64,000 nt of DNA, taken from contig NZ_OX267715.1 of assembly GCF_946151075.1 (NCBI RefSeq), forward strand, positions 62,001 to 126,000. The letters run 5' to 3'. Shown in pieces: positions 59,817 to 64,000 of this stretch. Origin of the DNA: Neobacillus sp. Marseille-Q6967. GTDB taxonomy: Bacteria; Bacillota; Bacilli; Bacillales; Cytobacillaceae. The stretch's first letter is position 1; every line of letters starts with the position of its first letter. A program made the translations under genes and the position numbers. The notes beneath the pieces are model-generated. The model did not search any database. It saw only the letters and a program-made list of their open reading frames with translations, and was not told the DNA's origin.

Positions 59817-59851
59817 GGAAGCGCAGGTTACAGGCGCTTCCTCTATTTTTT
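59817..59851. terminator. Terminator between zur and yqfW
   Basis: GGAAGCGC-AGGTTACAG-GCGCTTCC followed by TCTATTTTTT. It extends into the end of yqfW. Confidence 0.8.
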
Positions 59852-60409
59852 TAACCAATTTTTTACCCATATATCTGCTTCAGACCAGTTGTTTACCCGG
59901 ATTACTCCTTTTGGGACAGGGTCTTGGTTATAGGGAGTATTAAATAAAAGGACAGGTATTCCGCATTCTTCATGAATCATCACGGCATTGTCATGTTTAT
60001 CTTCGAAAAAGATATCAATATCGAATCTTTTAGCCGTTCCAACTTTATCGTGGGAACCAATCAGTTCAATATGGTGGAACGATATTCCTTTCTGTTGAAA
60101 CCATCGTTTTGTATTCTCCAGCAAATCAGCCCCTCGGGCGCTGATAAAATATAAATCATGGTTCTCCTTCCAGAAATTTAACACTTTTTCAGCTCCAGAA
60201 GCGACTGGTGAATGCTCATAAATGATTGCTTCTTTTTCTAAAAACCAGCGTGAAAATTGTTCGGGTGGAACGTCTACCACCTTAGTTAGGTCATATTCTG
60301 TTACATCAGATAATGTTATATTCAATCCAAAATCTTTATTAATAAATGGAATCATCGAGGTTGGACAGGTTACAGTACCATCAATGTCGATTCCGAATCT
60401 TTTTCTCAT
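59843..60409 (-). CDS. yqfW: Putative nucleotidase, HAD superfamily (YqfW)
   Basis: A 188-residue HAD phosphatase of the 5'(3')-deoxyribonucleotidase (NT5C) family. The nucleophile motif is GIDIDGTVTCP near residue 6, motif II FISARG near 94 and motif III/IV FFEDKHDNAV near 134. The substrate is not proven. The ATG at 60409 follows AGGGGGAAAAGAG. It converges on zur, as in B. subtilis. Confidence 0.88.
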   Translation of the reverse strand: MRKRFGIDIDGTVTCPTSMIPFINKDFGLNITLSDVTEYDLTKVVDVPPEQFSRWFLEKEAIIYEHSPVASGAEKVLNFWKENHDLYFISARGADLLENTKRWFQQKGISFHHIELIGSHDKVGTAKRFDIDIFFEDKHDNAVMIHEECGIPVLLFNTPYNQDPVPKGVIRVNNWSEADIWVKNWLKK

Positions 60410-60566
60410 CTCTTTTCCCCCTCATTTAGTTCGTTCCATTTATTTTACCATTGTTTTATTGCTGCATATGAAAGAATTACCTAAAGGTGACAAACATTAA
60501 CATACTAAAATAAAGAACCCTTACAAACAATAATAAGGCTCCAATTACTGAAAGTGAGGGATTCGA

Positions 60567-61037
60567 ATGGCAGATGAAAAAGACACGAAAGTGCGCGAAA
60601 GTCTCCAAGGTTCGAATATAGGTGCAGACATCCCAAATAAGCGTGCAGAATATCGGGAAGAAACTTCTGCTGAAATTGGTGCGGCAGTTCCTATTCGCTC
60701 ACGAAGACCAAAAAATACTCAGCTGTCTCTTCCTTCACCACATAAGGAAGAAACAGCAGCTGAAATTGCAGCGCCGGTTCCGATTGCACCAAGAAGGAAC
60801 CAGGAGGGTACGCAGCAAAATGCTCAAAATAAGGCTCAAGCTGGCACAGGTATTGGCTGGGCTGCATTGGCACTATCGATTTTATCTCTGTTTGTAATGC
60901 CAATTCTTTTTGGTGCAGCAGGTATTGTATTAGGGTTTATTGCACGTCGTCGCGGTGCAGAAGGACTAGGAGCTTGGGCAATTGGTATTGGTGCCTTATC
61001 GATTATTGTCGGTATGTTTATCTTGCCGTTCTTTTAA
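60567..61037 (+). CDS. yqfX: YqfX-like membrane protein with C-terminal DUF4190-type domain
   Basis: The 156-residue product has a hydrophilic, disordered N-terminus with an imperfect internal repeat (EETSAEIGAAVPIRSRRPKN near 31 and EETAAEIAAPVPIAPRRNQE near 61). Two membrane helices follow in residues 98-156, WAALALSILSLFVMPILFGA and WAIGIGALSIIVGMFILPFF, around a FIARRRGAEGLGA loop. By position it is yqfX. Its function is unknown. The ATG follows GTGAGG. Confidence 0.82.
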   Translation: MADEKDTKVRESLQGSNIGADIPNKRAEYREETSAEIGAAVPIRSRRPKNTQLSLPSPHKEETAAEIAAPVPIAPRRNQEGTQQNAQNKAQAGTGIGWAALALSILSLFVMPILFGAAGIVLGFIARRRGAEGLGAWAIGIGALSIIVGMFILPFF

Positions 61038-61059
61038 CCAGTAACTGCAGTGGAGCAAA

Positions 61060-61092
61060 AAAGAAACCCGGTATTGTGTACCGGGTTTCTTT
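61060..61092. terminator. Bidirectional terminator between yqfX and ispG
   Basis: AAAGAAACCCGGTA-TTGTG-TACCGGGTTTCTTT. Confidence 0.92.
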
Positions 61093-61095
61093 GTT

Positions 61096-62205
61096 TTATT
61101 TGGACACTGCTTCTTCAGCGGCTTTTTTTTGAAAATATTCCTCAGCGATTTGATCGATTTCTTTCTTTAATTCTTCTACCAATTGCGCTTCTGGAACTTT
61201 CCTGACGATTTCACCTTTACGGAATAATAATCCTTCACCGCGGGCGCCTGCAATCCCGATATCTGCTTCTCTCGCTTCTCCAGGACCGTTTACGGCACAT
61301 CCTAGTACGGCAACTTTAATCGGTGCTTTAATCGTCGAAATATATTCCTCAACTTCATTTGCAATACTTATGAGGTCGATTTCAATTCTTCCGCAGGTTG
61401 GACATGAAATTAATGTAGCAGCATTAGAAGAAAGCCCAAATACTTTTAGAAGCTCTCTTGCAACTTTTACTTCTTCTACAGGGTCAGCACTTAATGAAAT
61501 GCGAAGTGTATTACCGATCCCTTTGCTGATAATGGCTCCAAGACCTGCTGCACTTTTTACTGTACCGGCAAATAGTGTTCCGGATTCAGTTATACCTAAA
61601 TGTAACGGGTAATCAAAGGCTTTGGCTGCTTTTTCGTAAGCTTCGATGGCAAGGTTAACATCTGATGCCTTCATTGAAACGATGATGTCATGGAAGTCTA
61701 AATCTTCAAGAATTTTAATATGATGAAGGGCACTTTCAACCATTCCATCTGCAGTTGGGTAACCATATTTTTCTAAAATTCTTTTTTCTAATGAACCGGC
61801 GTTAACACCAATACGGATTGGGATGCCCTTTTCCTTTGCGGCTTTTACAACAGCTTCTACTTTTTCACGCTTCCCAATATTCCCTGGATTAATACGGATT
61901 TTATCTGCGCCGCCTTCGATTGCTTTTAACGCAAGTTTATAGTCAAAGTGGATATCAACTACAAGCGGGATATTGATACGTTTTTTAATTTCGGCAATGG
62001 CATCAGCTGCCCGTTCATCCGGACAAGCCACGCGAACAATTTGACAGCCCGCTTCTTCAAGCCTTTTAATCTCAGCAACTGTTGCTTCAACGTCATGTGT
62101 TTTAGTTGTCGTCATGCTCTGTATAAATAATTCGTTACTGCCGCCAATCGTTAAATTTCCTACCTTAATTGGACGGGTTTTCGTACGATGTATCATTTCA
62201 CTCAA
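61096..62205 (-). CDS. ispG: 4-hydroxy-3-methylbut-2-en-1-yl diphosphate synthase IspG
   Basis: This iron-sulfur enzyme converts MEcPP to HMBPP in the MEP pathway, the step before IspH. An N-terminal TIM barrel ([19 protein letters not shown] near residue 28, [20 protein letters not shown] near 86) precedes a C-terminal cluster domain with cysteines in [10 protein letters not shown] near 267 and [11 protein letters not shown] near 301. I use TTG 62205 behind AAGGAG, giving 369 residues that begin [10 protein letters not shown] as in relatives. An ATG at 62196 is the alternative. Confidence 0.95.
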   Translation of the reverse strand: MSEMIHRTKTRPIKVGNLTIGGSNELFIQSMTTTKTHDVEATVAEIKRLEEAGCQIVRVACPDERAADAIAEIKKRINIPLVVDIHFDYKLALKAIEGGADKIRINPGNIGKREKVEAVVKAAKEKGIPIRIGVNAGSLEKRILEKYGYPTADGMVESALHHIKILEDLDFHDIIVSMKASDVNLAIEAYEKAAKAFDYPLHLGITESGTLFAGTVKSAAGLGAIISKGIGNTLRISLSADPVEEVKVARELLKVFGLSSNAATLISCPTCGRIEIDLISIANEVEEYISTIKAPIKVAVLGCAVNGPGEAREADIGIAGARGEGLLFRKGEIVRKVPEAQLVEELKKEIDQIAEEYFQKKAAEEAVSK

Positions 62206-62314
62206 GAGAAATTCGCTCCTTCAAATTGGATTCGAATAATATTTTAGTTTTAGCCTGCATGGTTTATTTTATCAGTGATTAACTCATCTTGACAAGACTG
62301 ATGCTTTTGCCCGC

Positions 62315-62644
62315 TTATTTTGAGTAATCAGGAAATTGATATGTTTTACCGATTTGGATTTTTTCTGGAGCCTGGCCAGGATTCAGTGTCTCGAAATCCT
62401 CAATTAGCTTTTCAATGGAAACAGGCAGTGAATCATCAATATGTGACTCGACAATAGATATTAAGGTTTGACCCGGTTTTACTTCTGATGTAAATGCAGG
62501 AAGAGTCGTATCTGGTTTAGCTGTTGCTTCTACTGAAGATTCTGTTTTTGTTGTTGTCTCGATTGGAAGAGTGCCTGTGGTTAGATCAATGTAAATTACG
62601 TATAAGGTTATAAGTCCAATTAGGGTAATTAGAGCTCTTTTCAT
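62315..62644 (-). CDS. yqfZ: YqfZ-like protein with membrane anchor and LysM-type domain
   Basis: The 109-residue product starts with a membrane anchor (KRALITLIGLITLYVIYIDL), then a threonine-rich linker and a LysM-like segment (VKPGQTLISIVESH near residue 53 to IQIGKTYQFPDYS at the end). LysM modules bind peptidoglycan; in B. subtilis yqfZ lies at this place and is sporulation-associated. I start at ATG 62644 behind GGAGG. A longer frame to 62707 includes that site. Confidence 0.82.
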   Translation of the reverse strand: MKRALITLIGLITLYVIYIDLTTGTLPIETTTKTESSVEATAKPDTTLPAFTSEVKPGQTLISIVESHIDDSLPVSIEKLIEDFETLNPGQAPEKIQIGKTYQFPDYSK

Positions 62645-62708
62645 AGGCCAATCCTCCAAATGAAATATTTGTAAAGGGTATGCTTGTCCATATGAAAATA
62701 GAACCAAA

Positions 62709-62730
62709 AAAAACGCATCCTAAGGATGCG
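62709..62730 (-). terminator. Terminator of yqgB
   Basis: CGCATCC-TAA-GGATGCG at 62714-62730, followed on the minus strand by eight T. Confidence 0.85.
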
Positions 62731-63504
62731 CTAGACAGCTTTTTTGGGTTTTGGAACTTCTCTAATGGCTAAATATAAGACAATTATGGCAACGAACCAA
62801 TTAACCATAAAACTATTAGGGACCGTAGTCTTAATGGCGGCCATGATGGTGAAGAACAGTGTTGGCAGCGTTTCGCTGTAAGCGGCCATTCTCCATAATT
62901 GCCCATAATTTAGTTTCCGGCCTGCAAGGTTTTTTAATGCTAATCCAAACAAGGCAAGCACAGAAACTTCAATAAAGTTAGCCCCGCTGGAAAAAAGATA
63001 AATAACCACAGAGATAATTGGAATCATAATTCCTTTCATTCCATCAATCATTCCAATAAAATCAAGTAAGTCCGTCTCTGTTATATTCAAGCCCTCCATC
63101 ATCGAATAGGGATAGGTTTCCGCTACACCAGCCGATGACATGGCAAATTGATCTTTTAGTAAGGCAAAGGCATTCCCTTCATCGGCTACATCTTCTTCTG
63201 TAATTGCTCCTGTTGGATCAAGTATAATAGTGAAATCTTCTTTTTCAATGGTTACAGGAACCTCTGACTCAGCTGTTAATGTACCATTTGTAATTGAAAA
63301 CGGTGGAAGTTCCTCACTGATGACCACTTTAGCTGTTTCAATACCATTTGTTATGGCAGTACTGATGTAATAGATTGTTGGCAGAATAGAAATGAAGGTT
63401 AAGAAAAAAACGTATAATATTGTCTTTCCAATTCCTTGGAAGCGAAATAGTGCTATATCCCTTGGGGAATAAATACTTTTATAAAATTGCTTGAAAATAT
63501 TCAT
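62731..63504 (-). CDS. yqgB: DUF1189 family membrane protein (YqgB)
   Basis: A 257-residue membrane protein. One helix near residues 27-52 is followed by an extracytoplasmic region to about 150, then further helices (MIPIISVVIYLFSSGANFIE near 157 onward). MNIFKQFYKSIYSPRDIALF at the start is typical of DUF1189. Its function is unknown. I start at ATG 63504, because AAGGGTGG precedes it. B. subtilis has yqgB at this position. Confidence 0.87.
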   Translation of the reverse strand: MNIFKQFYKSIYSPRDIALFRFQGIGKTILYVFFLTFISILPTIYYISTAITNGIETAKVVISEELPPFSITNGTLTAESEVPVTIEKEDFTIILDPTGAITEEDVADEGNAFALLKDQFAMSSAGVAETYPYSMMEGLNITETDLLDFIGMIDGMKGIMIPIISVVIYLFSSGANFIEVSVLALFGLALKNLAGRKLNYGQLWRMAAYSETLPTLFFTIMAAIKTTVPNSFMVNWFVAIIVLYLAIREVPKPKKAV

Positions 63505-63646
63505 AATGACCACCCTTATACAGATTCACCATTCTATTGTATCTGTTGCCTGTACTATATACAAGATTGTTGTTTTTGAAACCTTTTTTACTTAGGGTCG
63601 TATAAATTGTAGAGATTTCAATTATGGATGATAAAGGATTGAGAGA

Positions 63647-64000
63647 ATGGAAATTGTTTATTGGGTTATTATAGCTGCTTTGTTTATCGTTTCGTTTATT
63701 GGGTTAGTCTATCCGATTATCCCCAGTGTGTTATTTATATTAGCCGGCTATTTACTTTATGGAGTATTTTTTTCCTTTGAGCCTTTTGGCTTGTTCTTTT
63801 GGCTGATACAAGGATTTTTTATTATTCTTTTATTTATCGCTGACTATATTGCCAATATGATTGGGGTTCAAAAGTACGGCGGTTCGAAAGCGGGGGTATG
63901 GGGCAGCACTATTGGACTCTTGATAGGACCATTTGTCATTCCGTTTTTAGGAATCTTAATTGGGCCATTTATCGGTGCCATAGCTGCAGAACTTATTGTT
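63647..64000 (+). CDS. yqgC: DUF456 family membrane protein (YqgC), cut by right edge
   Basis: The frame is open from ATG 63647 to the end of the window (118 codons). It starts [20 protein letters not shown] and contains [19 protein letters not shown] near residue 66 and two glycine-rich hydrophobic stretches ([20 protein letters not shown]), characteristic of DUF456 proteins. Its function is unknown. In B. subtilis sodA follows yqgC, but that lies outside the window. Confidence 0.85.
   Translation, partial: MEIVYWVIIAALFIVSFIGLVYPIIPSVLFILAGYLLYGVFFSFEPFGLFFWLIQGFFIILLFIADYIANMIGVQKYGGSKAGVWGSTIGLLIGPFVIPFLGILIGPFIGAIAAELIV

Overview
The window is a stretch of core chromosome from a low-GC, endospore-forming Bacillaceae bacterium. 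It follows the Bacillus subtilis sda/yqeG-yqgC order almost gene for gene. The spore genes sigK, sda, gpr, spoIIP, yqfC and yqfD, a CIRCE-controlled hrcA-grpE-dnaK-dnaJ cluster and the late competence comE genes all point the same way. Several differences from B. subtilis suggest a Neobacillus/Bacillus-type relative: pssA and psd are divergent and lie beside sigK and sda; a single-chain glycyl-tRNA synthetase replaces the alpha/beta enzyme; a cre-controlled acyl-CoA dehydrogenase sits between rpoD and cccA; NfeD is short; deoC stands alone; and two families of dispersed palindromic repeats occur. The genus is an inference.

Layout. 1-2 kb: sigK (cut by the left edge), pssA, psd, sda, then a spacer with DnaA boxes. 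2.2-7.4 kb: yqeG-yqeH-aroE-yhbY-nadD-yqeK-rsfS-yqeM, a tight and partly overlapping operon for ribosome assembly, shikimate and NAD synthesis. 7.4-12.5 kb: a repeat-bearing spacer, comER opposed to comEA-comEB-comEC, and tiny yqzM. 12.6-20.4 kb: holA, rpsT, gpr, spoIIP, yqxA, lepA, hemW. 20.4-28.6 kb: heat-shock genes, then the modification enzymes prmA, rsmE and mtaB. 28.7-36 kb: deoC, yqeW, rpsU-yqeY, nfeD-floA-yqfB, yqfC-yqfD-phoH. 36-42 kb: pgpH-ybeY-dgkA, cdd-era, yqzL-recO. 41.7-49 kb: a glycine T-box and GlyRS, ccpN-ppsR, and the macromolecular-synthesis operon yqxD-dnaG-rpoD. 49-54 kb: acyl-CoA dehydrogenase, cccA, trmK-yqfO, ispH. 54-64 kb: yqfQ (vrrA-like), cshB-nfo, yqfT, znuC-znuB-zur, yqfW, yqfX, ispG, yqfZ, yqgB and the start of yqgC (cut by the right edge).

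The genes mostly serve information processing (replication, transcription, tRNA and rRNA modification, ribosome assembly, protein folding), membrane and isoprenoid synthesis (ispG, ispH, pssA, psd, dgkA, floA), sporulation, DNA uptake and zinc homeostasis. Regulation can be read at several points: CIRCE before hrcA, a GGC-specifier T-box before GlyRS, a consensus-matching cre over the predicted start of the acyl-CoA dehydrogenase transcript, a Zur-like half-site before znuC, a forespore-type promoter before gpr and a DnaA-box cluster by sda/yqeG.

I found no prophage, transposase, CRISPR array, toxin-antitoxin or defence system, and no convincing new multi-gene system. The most unusual items are small: the repeat families and a 23-bp duplication after yqeM, a probable ATT start for yqxD, a run of six histidines in Zur, a strong unexplained hairpin before holA, and the cre-controlled acyl-CoA dehydrogenase insertion. 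Coordinates of starts were adjusted to the ribosome-binding sites where the longest open frame was implausible.
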